Assembly: GCA_903824785.1 (NCBI GenBank)
Contig: CAIJYD010000037.1
Span: 62,001 to 126,000 of the forward strand
Direction: 5' to 3'
From: an uncultured Bacteroidota bacterium
Lineage (GTDB): Bacteria > Bacteroidota > Bacteroidia > Bacteroidales > VadinHA17
DNA length: 64,000 nt
Both the position numbers and the translations under genes were made by a program. Within the stretch, counting starts at the first letter, position 1, and each line of letters begins with the position of its first letter. Positions 35,681-43,943 of the stretch are shown piece by piece. Below the pieces are notes generated by a model, which was not told the DNA's origin, did no database searches, and worked only from the letters and a program-made list of their open reading frames with translations.

Positions 35681-36568
35681 ATGGACCGTACCAGGCAATC
35701 CTATATTTATGCCGGATTGGCAATCATTTTCTGGTCAACGGTTCCTACTGCCTTTAAAATAAGCCTTGGTGAACTGGATGTTCTGCCAATGCTTACTATC
35801 GCTTCAATTACATCTGCGCTCGTACTTTTTATCATTGTACTGGCCGGCAGAAAAACAGCCCTTCTGAAAAGTTCTTCAGGGAAAGAACTCCTGAGCTCTG
35901 CAATACTGGGTTTCATTAATCCGTTTCTTTATTATCTGATTCTGCTTAAGGCTTATCAGCTGCTGCCGGCACAGGTTGCACAGCCTCTCAATATGATATG
36001 GCCCGTAATACTCGTTTTCCTTTCAGTTCCTTTTTTAAAGCAGAAGATTGAAAGAAAAAGCTTCATTGCCCTCCTTATAAGTTTTGCCGGGGTATATATT
36101 ATCTCTTCACAGGGAAAGCTCTTCGGTCATATTAATTCTGACCTGACTGGTGTTTTCCTCGCTACCGGAAGCTCAATATTCTGGGCAGTCTATTTTATAC
36201 TGAATGTCAGAGACAAAAGAGACGAATCAGTTAAACTCTTTCTCAGTTTTCTTTTTGGATCATTTTTCCTTCTGGCTGCAATCATCATTTCAGGAAAATG
36301 GCAGGTTGAAGTAAGCCTGAAAGGGGTTATTGCTTCTGTTTATGTGGGTGCATTTGAAATGGGCATCACATTCTTCTTCTGGCTGAAGGCGCTGCAGATG
36401 GCCACCACCACCGACAAAGTAAGCAACCTTGTTTACCTTGCTCCATTTCTTTCTCTTATATTTGTACACTTTATACTTCATGAACCCGTTTATTATACAA
36501 CACCGGCCGGATTATTGCTGATTATTTCTGGAATCCTGATTCAGAACAGAAAGCCGGCAGGGATTTAA
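35681..36568 (+). CDS. EamA/DMT-family transporter
   Basis: Drug/metabolite transporter superfamily protein of the inner membrane. The 295-residue product has about ten hydrophobic helices organised as two EamA repeats (residues about 8-140 and 155-290). IIFWSTVPTAFKISLGEL lies in helix 1, LNMIWPVILVFLSVPFL ends repeat 1, and YLAPFLSLIFVHFILHEPV is in repeat 2. The substrate is not predictable. It starts 14 bp after serS and is followed by the S41 protease gene after 19 bp. Confidence 0.88.
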   Translation: MDRTRQSYIYAGLAIIFWSTVPTAFKISLGELDVLPMLTIASITSALVLFIIVLAGRKTALLKSSSGKELLSSAILGFINPFLYYLILLKAYQLLPAQVAQPLNMIWPVILVFLSVPFLKQKIERKSFIALLISFAGVYIISSQGKLFGHINSDLTGVFLATGSSIFWAVYFILNVRDKRDESVKLFLSFLFGSFFLLAAIIISGKWQVEVSLKGVIASVYVGAFEMGITFFFWLKALQMATTTDKVSNLVYLAPFLSLIFVHFILHEPVYYTTPAGLLLIISGILIQNRKPAGI

Positions 36569-36587
36569 ATTTTTTAACTTTAAACCT

Positions 36588-37892
36588 ATGAAGAAGTTTT
36601 TTCTCTTATTAATAATTATTCCTCTGATATCTGTATCGTGCAGGAAACAAAGTGTTGCACCGGATTCATTAACTCCTGCAATGGCAAGAGATAGTTTATT
36701 CTATATTTTGAAAGACTGGTATTACTGGTACAATATGCAGGAAACAATGGCCGTCACCGAAAGCACAAAAGCAAACTATGACAGTCCGGCCAGTCTTCTT
36801 GAAGCCATGCGCTATAAAACCCTCGACCGCTGGAGCTTTGTTGCTGATTATGCTGAATTTGAAGCTCAGATGATGGGAACCTTTGTGGGCCATGGCTTTC
36901 GTATCGGCCTTGACGATTCCGGGGTTGCCAGAATAGTGATGATCTATTCAAAATCGCCTCTCTATTATGAAGGCGTACGCAGAGGCTGGATCGTAAAAAA
37001 AATAAACAGCCAGGACATTGCTTCTGTACTTAAATCGGGTGACGCCGCTGCCTACACAAATATTATCGGACCCTCCGTCTCGGGAAGAACAAATATCTTT
37101 TTATTTCAGCGTCCCGATGGAACAGAAGTAACAATCTCATCAACAAAAACTTCATTCACGGTAAACTCCGTCCTTTATCGTGATACCCTCCACCTCAAAT
37201 CCGGAATTACAGGGCAGCTTGTTTTTGAATCTTTCATAACACCCTCTGTAGGTGAGCTTGCCGAAGCATTTAGTTACTTTAAGGCGAATAACGTAACCGA
37301 TCTGATACTTGACCTTAGGTATAATTCAGGAGGATATCTCTCTGTTGCCACATTACTCGCAAATTACATTGCAGGTAACGGATATTCAGGGACAACCTTT
37401 GCAAAACTGTCGTATAATGATAAGAGGCAAGCTGCAAACTCTGTTTTGCCATTTTCAACAACAGCTTCTCCGATGAATCTTTCACGCCTGGTCGTAATCA
37501 CATCACGATCGACAGCCTCTGCAAGCGAAGCAGTGATGAACGGACTTAAACCAATGCTTAATGTAGTAAGCATTGGCGATACAACCAACGGCAAGCCTAC
37601 CGGGATGAACGGATGGGATATAGGTCAGAAATACTGGATGTGGCCGATTACTTTCAAAATCGTAAACAAAAATGATGAAGGTGATTTCTTCGATGGCATT
37701 TATCCTGCCAAAAATGTATCGGATGATATCACCCACGATTTTAAAGAAAGGGATGAACTTTGCCTGAAGGAGGCTATCTATTACCTTGAAAACGGATCTG
37801 TTTCCACAAAAGGAGGATCGGACTTTAAACGTCATCCACAGTTTTCAGAAAAACCGGCATGGATGAATAATGGATTTGCCACTGAGAAGTAA
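36588..37892 (+). CDS. S41-family peptidase lipoprotein
   Basis: C-terminal-processing-type serine protease, probably lipid-anchored in the periplasm or outer membrane. The 434-residue product has a signal peptide with lipobox ISVSC (Cys18). An N-terminal helical domain follows, then a PDZ-like region around residues 105-190 (SPLYYEGVRRGWIVKKIN). The peptidase S41 domain has LILDLRYNSGGYL near 242 and the nucleophile region SRSTASASEAVMNGL near 305-320. The Bacteroidetes members of this subgroup are mostly uncharacterised. The substrate is unknown. Confidence 0.9.
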   Translation: MKKFFLLLIIIPLISVSCRKQSVAPDSLTPAMARDSLFYILKDWYYWYNMQETMAVTESTKANYDSPASLLEAMRYKTLDRWSFVADYAEFEAQMMGTFVGHGFRIGLDDSGVARIVMIYSKSPLYYEGVRRGWIVKKINSQDIASVLKSGDAAAYTNIIGPSVSGRTNIFLFQRPDGTEVTISSTKTSFTVNSVLYRDTLHLKSGITGQLVFESFITPSVGELAEAFSYFKANNVTDLILDLRYNSGGYLSVATLLANYIAGNGYSGTTFAKLSYNDKRQAANSVLPFSTTASPMNLSRLVVITSRSTASASEAVMNGLKPMLNVVSIGDTTNGKPTGMNGWDIGQKYWMWPITFKIVNKNDEGDFFDGIYPAKNVSDDITHDFKERDELCLKEAIYYLENGSVSTKGGSDFKRHPQFSEKPAWMNNGFATEK

Positions 37893-37909
37893 TAGTTTAG
37901 ATTAAGTTA

Positions 37910-38470
37910 TTGAAAACGAAACCAATAGAGAGGATAATTCTTGGAATAGATCCGGGAACCAGCATAACAGGCTATGGCGTAATAAAAACTAAAGGTACTG
38001 TACCGGAGCTCATTTCAATAGGGTTAATAGATCTGACAAAGATTGAAGATCCTTACCTTAAGCTTAAACATATTTTTGAAAGAACGGCAGGTATTATCGA
38101 TGAGTATCACCCCGATGAACTGGCTATCGAGGCTCCTTTCTACGGTAAAAATGTTCAGTCGATGCTAAAACTGGGACGAGCCCAGGGGGCAGCAATTGCG
38201 GCAGCACTCACACGTTCATTGCCAATTTTTGAATATGCTCCCAGAAAGATAAAAATGTCTATTACCGGGCAGGGAGCAGCCTCAAAAGAGCAGGTTGCAG
38301 CAATGCTTATGAATATATTAAAGTTCAGCCTAACAGATATAAAACTGGATGCAACTGATGGTCTGGCTGCCGCATTATGCCACTTCTACCAGACCAATAA
38401 TCCTGTTCAGGAAAAAGCCTATAACAGCTGGAAGGATTTTATGAACAAGAATCCCGGCAGAATTAAGTAG
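37910..38470 (+). CDS. ruvC: Crossover junction endodeoxyribonuclease RuvC (TTG start)
   Basis: Holliday-junction resolvase acting with RuvAB. The 186-residue product has the first catalytic Asp in ILGIDPGTSITGYG (residues 10-23), ELAIEAPFYGKNVQSMLKLG near 66 and the C-terminal DATDGLAAALCH near 145. No ATG or GTG occurs between the upstream stop and the catalytic motif, so the TTG at 37910 is the only reasonable start. It follows the S41 gene by 17 bp and converges on comF. Confidence 0.94.
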   Translation: MKTKPIERIILGIDPGTSITGYGVIKTKGTVPELISIGLIDLTKIEDPYLKLKHIFERTAGIIDEYHPDELAIEAPFYGKNVQSMLKLGRAQGAAIAAALTRSLPIFEYAPRKIKMSITGQGAASKEQVAAMLMNILKFSLTDIKLDATDGLAAALCHFYQTNNPVQEKAYNSWKDFMNKNPGRIK

Positions 38471-38479
38471 ATCCATAAG

Positions 38480-39181
38480 CTAAACTACCGCAAAAGCTAA
38501 AGCAACAACACTTACTTTTACACCTTCAACCTTAAGAAGCTCATTAACACACGATTCTATTGTCGATCCTGTCGTAATAACATCGTCGACAAGCAGGATG
38601 TGTCTGCCCCTGATAAATTCCGGATCTGTAACAGCAAAAATCCCTTCAACATTTGTCCAACGTTCGTAACGCGATCGTGTTGTCTGAGTGGCTGATGCCG
38701 TTATTCTTACCAAAGAAACGATGCTGACAGGCAAGTCTGTTACTTCACCAATACCTGTTGAAATGGTTTCACTCTGGTTAAAGCCCCGCACCCGTTTTTT
38801 TGAAGCATGAAGCGGGACCGGAAGAATAAGATCAATATCTGACATAAATCCTGAAGATTTCAGAGATAATCCATAGATCCGGCCAAGTTCATTACCGATC
38901 TCTTTTACTCCTTTATATTTAAGGTTATGGATAAGATTTCTGATCCGGCTTCCCCTGGTATAAAATGAGAAGGCAGCAGCCTTTTCCAGCCGGCATCTTC
39001 CCCAGAATAGTTGTGCTACCTGATTATTCTCATCAAGATGGTAGTTCGTTCTTGGGATAACAACATAACATCCGGTGCAGATAAGATTTTCATTTCTGAG
39101 TAAATCATTTCCGCAACCATAACAAAGCCGTGGAAAGAGCAGACTGATAAAGTCGTCCCACAAATTATAAAGATAGCTCAT
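38480..39181 (-). CDS. comF: ComF-family phosphoribosyltransferase-like protein
   Basis: ComF-type protein linked to DNA uptake and processing in competent bacteria. The 233-residue product has an N-terminal zinc-ribbon-like segment with cysteines in CYGCG and CTGC (residues about 20-40). A phosphoribosyltransferase fold follows, with the PRPP loop ILLVDDVITTGSTIESC near 193-209 and PVPLHASKKRVRGFNQSE near 122. The catalytic activity of ComF proteins is unclear. It converges on ruvC with a 9-bp gap and sits 21 bp after the HIT gene. Confidence 0.9.
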   Translation of the reverse strand: MSYLYNLWDDFISLLFPRLCYGCGNDLLRNENLICTGCYVVIPRTNYHLDENNQVAQLFWGRCRLEKAAAFSFYTRGSRIRNLIHNLKYKGVKEIGNELGRIYGLSLKSSGFMSDIDLILPVPLHASKKRVRGFNQSETISTGIGEVTDLPVSIVSLVRITASATQTTRSRYERWTNVEGIFAVTDPEFIRGRHILLVDDVITTGSTIESCVNELLKVEGVKVSVVALAFAVV

Positions 39182-39202
39182 GCAGCGAGCAGAATTATCA
39201 GA

Positions 39203-39601
39203 TCAGAGTATAACGTTCCGGCTTATACCGGCAGCAATCTCTTTAAATTCTTCGGAAGATAATTTAAGCTTTGGATTCCTGAAATTTACATCCTCCATTG
39301 TGTCCATAGGCACAAGATGGATATGGGCGTGGGGAACCTCAAGTCCAAGTATTGCCACCCCGATACGTTTACATGGAACAGCAATTTTAATTGCCTGTGA
39401 AATCTTCTTCGAGAAAAGGATGAGCCCTGAAAGCATTTTGTCATCAAGATCAAAGATGTAATCAGTCTCCTTTTTCGGTATCACGAGAGTATGGCCCGCC
39501 TTTAACGGATTAATGTCGAGGAAAGCAAAATAATTTTCGTCCTCAGCGATTTTATAACAAGGAATTTCACCATCAATGATTCTTGTAAAAATTGTTGCCA
39601 T
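39203..39601 (-). CDS. HIT-family nucleotide hydrolase/transferase
   Basis: Histidine-triad protein, typically a hydrolase of nucleoside phosphoramidates or dinucleotides. The 132-residue product opens with TIFTRIIDGEIPCYKI and has the triad HAHIHLVPM near residues 90-98, with LVIPKKE near 40. It lies 21 bp after greA, a pairing often seen in Bacteroidetes. The physiological substrate is unknown. Confidence 0.93.
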   Translation of the reverse strand: MATIFTRIIDGEIPCYKIAEDENYFAFLDINPLKAGHTLVIPKKETDYIFDLDDKMLSGLILFSKKISQAIKIAVPCKRIGVAILGLEVPHAHIHLVPMDTMEDVNFRNPKLKLSSEEFKEIAAGISRNVIL

Positions 39602-39622
39602 GATGATTTGAATAAAGTATTA

Positions 39623-40096
39623 TCAGTGTGAAATAGATATTACCTCAAAATGAATTATCCCGGATGGCACTTTTATCTGTACAACATCACCCACTTTTTT
39701 TCCTATAAGCCCCTGTGCTATAGGAGAACTTACAGCTATCTTTCCCAGCTTGAAATTTGCTTCACTTTCAGGAACAAGCTGATATTCCATAATCGTATTA
39801 TTGGTTTGATTCCTGATCTTCACCTTATTAAGTATTCTGATAGATGAGGTGTCGATTTTTGATTCATCAATAATCCTCGATCTTGCGACAATATCCTCAA
39901 GTTTTGAAATTTTCATTTCAAGCATACCCTGGGCTTCTTTGGCTGCAGAATACTCAGCATTTTCAGACAGGTCACCTTTATCTCTTGCATCTGCTATCTG
40001 CCTGGATATTGAAGGCCTCTCGACATTTCTCAACTGATCGAGATCCTCCTTTAGTTTTTGCAGACCTTCCACTGTCACGTATATAACCTCAGACAT
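39623..40096 (-). CDS. greA: Transcription elongation factor GreA
   Basis: Binds the RNA polymerase secondary channel and stimulates cleavage of backtracked RNA. The 157-residue product has the N-terminal coiled coil (about residues 8-75) with the tip motif DARDKGDLSENAEYSAAKEAQ carrying the catalytic acidic pair (near 40-60). The C-terminal FKBP-like domain contains SPIAQGLIGKKVGDVV. Its promoter-like box at 40157-40164 sits just upstream of a hairpin terminator. Confidence 0.96.
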   Translation of the reverse strand: MSEVIYVTVEGLQKLKEDLDQLRNVERPSISRQIADARDKGDLSENAEYSAAKEAQGMLEMKISKLEDIVARSRIIDESKIDTSSIRILNKVKIRNQTNNTIMEYQLVPESEANFKLGKIAVSSPIAQGLIGKKVGDVVQIKVPSGIIHFEVISISH

Positions 40097-40111
40097 TTTT
40101 CTCTCTTATAT

Positions 40112-40148
40112 TAAAAAAATAAAAAGAATTCCGGGTTTGCCGGAACTC
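40112..40148 (-). terminator. Terminator of the ROK/small-protein unit, upstream of greA
   Basis: On minus, TTCCGG/CCGGAA (40145-40140 and 40134-40129) form a 6-bp stem with a 5-nt loop, extended by two pairs beyond a mismatch. U-rich sequence follows to 40112. It lies after the small basic gene but also downstream of the predicted greA start site. Confidence 0.65.
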
Positions 40149-40156
40149 TTCAAAAA

Positions 40157-40164
40157 CAAATATA
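40157..40164 (-). promoter_or_regulatory. Putative greA -7 promoter element
   Basis: The minus strand reads TATATTTG (TAnnTTTG). Transcription would begin near 40149, immediately before the terminator hairpin, leaving a 5' leader of about 50 nt that contains the hairpin. Confidence 0.5.
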
Positions 40165-40239
40165 CAAAATCTTTTAACTATTTACAAATAAAAATAGGTG
40201 AACATAAGCAATTCAGGTATTTATCAGGTAATTTATTGC

Positions 40240-40638
40240 TCAGTCATATTTTTTTTCTGCCTTTTTTGTCCCGGAATGATTTTTTTTCTTTCGTGTTTTT
40301 TCCCTGACGGTAATCTCTTTTTGATTTTGTTTCATGCGTGCTTTAACTTCCGGCGTTTGAATATCGAATGCTCTTTTCTGGTTCATTTTTACAGATTCCG
40401 CATATTCTTTCTTAAGCTTTTTTTCGTTTGCCTCCTGTTCTTTTCTGGAAACAGGTTTTGTACTTCTTTTTTTTTCACCAACCCCTTTTTTTTCATTTAA
40501 CCCTTTCCTCCTTAATGCCAGCTCCTTTTCCCTGCCTGAAGGATTTCCCGGATCAATAACCTGTCCATTGGCTGAACCAATTGCGAAAAAAACAGTTAAA
40601 ACCAGAATTAAAATTTTCAATGCCAATAAATTCTTCAT
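40240..40638 (-). CDS. Small exported lysine-rich protein of unknown function
   Basis: I do not recognise this family. The ATG at 40638 gives 132 residues; a TTG two codons upstream is possible. A signal peptide (MKNLLALKILILVLTVFFA...ANGQ) is followed by a strongly basic, probably helical mature part rich in Lys, Glu and Arg, with no Cys. It starts 2 bp after the ROK gene stop, so the two are probably translated from one mRNA. Its base composition is AT-rich, unlike the ROK gene before it. Confidence 0.65.
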   Translation of the reverse strand: MKNLLALKILILVLTVFFAIGSANGQVIDPGNPSGREKELALRRKGLNEKKGVGEKKRSTKPVSRKEQEANEKKLKKEYAESVKMNQKRAFDIQTPEVKARMKQNQKEITVREKTRKKKNHSGTKKAEKKYD

Positions 40639-40640
40639 TT

Positions 40641-41633
40641 TCAATTATTACAATATTTATTTTCGTAGATCGCTACACACAAAGCTGCATAGTCGCCGAT
40701 GGTATCGCCCAGGGCTGCCGGTACTATTTTACAAACTTCCAGCGCCAGCGGGATAGCCTCCTGTTCCAGAATCCGGTTGATGTGAGGACGGAAGAGGTTT
40801 TCGTTTCTAGCAAAAATGCTGCCGATCACAATGCACTGCGGATTAAGAAGGTCTATCAAAATTGCCAGTCCGCGACCAAGATATTCCCCGGAGATCCGAA
40901 TGATTTCAAGAGCTGCCTCATCTCCTTGCAGGGCGGCAATAGCCACAGCCTTCGCATCGATGTTTCCGGCCAGCTCTGCCGTAGGACAAAATCCTACCGG
41001 GATATTCTTTCCCAAGCGTTCGAGCACCACGGTTCTGGCTAACTGGGCTATTCCTCCTCCTGAGCAGAAACCCTCGAAAGAACCGGCCTTTCCGAATCCT
41101 ACAGGACCTGAATCGGCCAGCCGCATATGGCCCACTTCACCCCCGAGATCGTTGGTGCCTGCGTAGAGGTTCCCATTCAGGATAAGACCAGATCCCATAC
41201 CTGTGCCGAAAGTAAGGAAGATCATATTGCGCGTTCCTTTGCCGGCTCCCATAAGCCATTCGGCCAGTGCACAGGCATTGGCATCGTTCTGTATGGAAAC
41301 AGGAACTCCGTAAGCCTCCTCAAATATCCTGACAATGGGTACGTTGTCCCAGCCCGGAAGATTAGGCGGTGAATAGATCTCCCCTTTGACCGAATCGAGT
41401 GGCCCGCCGCAACTGATACCGATTCTTTTGAGTCCGCTTTTCGGAAATTCAAGCAGCAAAGTGTCGATATGTGTCTTGAACTCATCAAGTATTTCGACAT
41501 AGCCCCGCCTGTCGGTACTTGTTTCGAAAAAGATTTTCCGAAGAATGGTAAAATCACCGTTGCCAATTACAACTGCGCATTTGGTCCCGCCAATATCTAG
41601 ACCGATGTAAAAATGTTCTGAGACTGATCCCAT
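40641..41633 (-). CDS. ROK-family sugar kinase
   Basis: Predicted cytoplasmic hexose kinase (glucokinase or related). The 330-residue product has the phosphate-1 motif IGLDIGGTKCAVVIG (residues 8-22), NDANACALAEW near 117 and LTFGTGMGSGLI near 139. The ROK zinc-binding CxCGxxGC motif is not present: the equivalent stretch reads GKAGSFEGFCSGGG. Sampled stretches are GC-rich: 31/60, 37/60 and 30/60 for 40981-41040, 41101-41160 and 41161-41220, against 22/60 in greA (39841-39900). This suggests a different origin or strong codon bias. No transporter or transcription factor adjoins it. Confidence 0.88.
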   Translation of the reverse strand: MGSVSEHFYIGLDIGGTKCAVVIGNGDFTILRKIFFETSTDRRGYVEILDEFKTHIDTLLLEFPKSGLKRIGISCGGPLDSVKGEIYSPPNLPGWDNVPIVRIFEEAYGVPVSIQNDANACALAEWLMGAGKGTRNMIFLTFGTGMGSGLILNGNLYAGTNDLGGEVGHMRLADSGPVGFGKAGSFEGFCSGGGIAQLARTVVLERLGKNIPVGFCPTAELAGNIDAKAVAIAALQGDEAALEIIRISGEYLGRGLAILIDLLNPQCIVIGSIFARNENLFRPHINRILEQEAIPLALEVCKIVPAALGDTIGDYAALCVAIYENKYCNN

Positions 41634-41805
41634 ATATAGTTATTATTTAGTCCCCGTCCAATGGGGATTTAAAAAGTCAATCCGAAAAATTGTATTCGTA
41701 AATAATGTTTTTCAAAAGTATTTTTTTCCTCCCTAACAGATGTAAACTTCTAAAGGAAAATCATCTATTCCTGAGATTACAAATATTCCCAAGAACTATT
41801 TTACC

Positions 41806-41813
41806 TATCTTTG
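41806..41813 (+). promoter_or_regulatory. Putative -7 promoter element of the Rieske-like gene
   Basis: TATCTTTG matches TAnnTTTG. The start site would lie near 41820, about 58 nt before the GTG start at 41879. No convincing -33 box was found. Confidence 0.5.
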
Positions 41814-41878
41814 CATTAAAATAAAGCCTTTCATAAGATTTTCTATGCTAAACGACATTTATTTATAATTATTCCCAG

Positions 41879-42349
41879 GTGAGGTTATATTCAAAAATAA
41901 GATTTTTTTTAATTTCAATGGCATTTGCCATCGCCTTTATTTCATGTGAAAACAGCAAAAATGATGTAATACCTGACGTCATTGTGGATTTCACACTCGA
42001 TCTTAACGACCCTGAGTTTGTTGGACTGAATGCAATGGGTTCGGATACAGTCGATGCCAGCACAAATAACTGGGGCCACTATGCCGGCGGATTTAATGGT
42101 AACGGAATTATTATCTACCGGAGCGTTGATGAGTTTTATGCTTATGACCGCACCTGCCCGCATGACTATGAAGTTAATGGCCTGAGTATTAAGGTTAAAG
42201 TTGATTTTACAATGGGAACATGTCCCAAATGCGGCACAACATATTTACTTTCTGCAGGAGGAACGCCTTACAGTGGCATTGGCAGGTATCCCCTTAAAAA
42301 CTACAGGACATACTTTGACGGCAGGTTTGTCAGAGTCTGGAATAACTGA
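41879..42349 (+). CDS. Rieske-like Fe-S or zinc lipoprotein (GTG start)
   Basis: The 156-residue product has a signal peptide with lipobox AFISC (about residue 23), so it should be lipid-anchored. The C-terminal half looks like a Rieske [2Fe-2S] domain: CPHD near residue 93, CPKCGTTY near 115, and a following LSAGGTPYSG loop. The second box has C-x2-C instead of the Rieske C-x2-H, giving three Cys and one His. The only in-frame start ahead of the signal peptide is GTG at 41879, since the upstream ATG meets a stop. It has a -7 box and stands alone. Electron transfer is possible, but metal type is unproven. Confidence 0.72.
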   Translation: MRLYSKIRFFLISMAFAIAFISCENSKNDVIPDVIVDFTLDLNDPEFVGLNAMGSDTVDASTNNWGHYAGGFNGNGIIIYRSVDEFYAYDRTCPHDYEVNGLSIKVKVDFTMGTCPKCGTTYLLSAGGTPYSGIGRYPLKNYRTYFDGRFVRVWNN

Positions 42350-42419
42350 TTTATTCCGGCAGGGCTGCTGGATACTTCCGATTGAGCAATCTATTGTTAA
42401 TAAAGTAACACCTATGCTC

Positions 42420-42449
42420 AAAAAAAAAGGCTGTTAATAATAACAACCT
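42420..42449 (-). terminator. Terminator of ahcY
   Basis: AGGCTGTTA (42428-42436) and TAACAACCT (42441-42449) form a 9-bp stem with one mismatch. On minus it is followed by a U9 tract (complement of 42420-42428). It lies 25 bp after the ahcY stop. Confidence 0.75.
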
Positions 42450-42473
42450 CCTTTTTCAATATTTTATTTTCTA

Positions 42474-43868
42474 TTAGTATCTGTAATGATCAGGTTTATA
42501 AGGGCCCGATTCCGGAACTCCGATATAATCAGATTGTTCCTTGGTAAGTTTAGTAAGTTTAACACCAAGCTGGTCGAGATGGAGGCGTGCCACCTCTTCA
42601 TCGAGGTCTTTTGGAAGCCTGTAAACTCCGATCTCATAATTTTTTTGCCAGAGTTCAATCTGAGCAAGGGTCTGGTTACTGAAAGAGTTACTCATAACAA
42701 AGGAAGGATGGCCAGTTGCACAGCCCAGATTTACAAGTCTTCCTTCAGCCAGCATAAAAATGGAATGGCCATCAGGGAAGAGGTACTTATCAACCTGAGG
42801 TTTAATATTGATCTTCTCAACTTCCTTCAGTTCGTTAAGGGTATCAACCTGTATCTCATTATCAAAATGGCCAATATTGCAGACAATAGCCTGATCTTTC
42901 ATTTTCATCATATGAGCGACAGTAATAATATCCTTGTTTCCTGTAGCGGTAACAAAAATATTCCCTTCGCCAAGAGTATCTTCAACAGTTTTAACCTCGA
43001 ATCCTTCCATAGAGGCCTGCAGTGCACATATCGGATCTATTTCTGTAACGATAACCCTTGAACCATACGATTTCATTGAACGGGCACATCCCTTTCCAAC
43101 ATCACCATAACCGCAAACAACAACTACTTTTCCGGCAAGCATAACATCAGTTGCCCTTTTTATACCATCGGCAAGCGACTCGCGGCATCCATAAAGATTA
43201 TCGAACTTTGATTTAGTAACAGAATCGTTAACATTTATTGCAGGTACAAGCAGTTCGCCGTTTTCGAGCATCTGGTACAACCTGTGAACTCCGGTTGTTG
43301 TCTCTTCTGAAATTCCTTTCAGCTCACTTACTGTCCTTGTCCATTTCCCCGGCTCTTTCACAAGAAGGTCTTTGAGAGTAGCAAGAATAATTGCTTCTTC
43401 TCTGTTTTCTGGTGTTTTATCAAGTACCCCGGGGGTTTTTTCTGCTTTAAAACCAAGGTGAACCATAAGAGAGGCATCGCCGCCATCATCAACAAGAAGG
43501 TTTGGTCCTTTTCCTTCCGGAAATGTGAGTGCCTGCGCAGTACACCACCAGTATTCTTCAAGAGTCTCCCCTTTCCATGCAAAAACCGGAATTCCTGCAG
43601 CGGCAATTGCGGCGGCTGCGTGATCCTGTGTGGAGAAGATATTACAACTTGCCCAACGAACATCTGCTCCAAGCTCCGCAAGGGTCTCAATCAGTACAGC
43701 TGTTTGAATTGTCATATGAAGGGAACCTGTAATTCTTGCACCTTTTAGCGGTTTTGATGCTGAATATTTCTTTCTGATTGCCAGCAAACCCGGCATCTCT
43801 TTTTCAGCTATTTCAATCTCTTTTCTGCCAAAAGCGGCGAGAGATATATCCTTTACCTGATATTGCAT
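42474..43868 (-). CDS. ahcY: S-adenosyl-L-homocysteine hydrolase
   Basis: NAD-dependent hydrolysis of S-adenosylhomocysteine to adenosine and homocysteine, which relieves product inhibition of methyltransferases. The 464-residue product has [15 protein letters not shown] near residue 50, [15 protein letters not shown] near 75, the NAD-binding [14 protein letters not shown] near 255, and the C-terminal KPDHYRY invariant in the family. Length fits the bacterial form with the extra ~40-residue insertion. It has its own -7 box and terminator. No SAH riboswitch-like leader is apparent. Confidence 0.97.
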   Translation of the reverse strand: MQYQVKDISLAAFGRKEIEIAEKEMPGLLAIRKKYSASKPLKGARITGSLHMTIQTAVLIETLAELGADVRWASCNIFSTQDHAAAAIAAAGIPVFAWKGETLEEYWWCTAQALTFPEGKGPNLLVDDGGDASLMVHLGFKAEKTPGVLDKTPENREEAIILATLKDLLVKEPGKWTRTVSELKGISEETTTGVHRLYQMLENGELLVPAINVNDSVTKSKFDNLYGCRESLADGIKRATDVMLAGKVVVVCGYGDVGKGCARSMKSYGSRVIVTEIDPICALQASMEGFEVKTVEDTLGEGNIFVTATGNKDIITVAHMMKMKDQAIVCNIGHFDNEIQVDTLNELKEVEKINIKPQVDKYLFPDGHSIFMLAEGRLVNLGCATGHPSFVMSNSFSNQTLAQIELWQKNYEIGVYRLPKDLDEEVARLHLDQLGVKLTKLTKEQSDYIGVPESGPYKPDHYRY

Positions 43869-43913
43869 TTTCTCGATTTTAAAATTTTTAATTATAGTAA
43901 ATTTTTAAGATTG

Positions 43914-43921
43914 CAAAGATA
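43914..43921 (-). promoter_or_regulatory. Putative ahcY -7 promoter element
   Basis: The minus strand reads TATCTTTG (TAnnTTTG), about 45 bp before the ahcY ATG. No clear -33 TTTG was found. Confidence 0.55.
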
Positions 43922-43943
43922 ACAATTATTTCATTATCATTGT

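Noticed and set aside
42486-43061. 191-codon plus-strand open frame inside ahcY
   Set aside because: It is antisense to the strongly conserved ahcY coding sequence and matches nothing I know.
43869-43943. SAH riboswitch upstream of ahcY
   Set aside because: The gap is short, AT-rich, and I cannot fold the conserved SAH riboswitch core in it.
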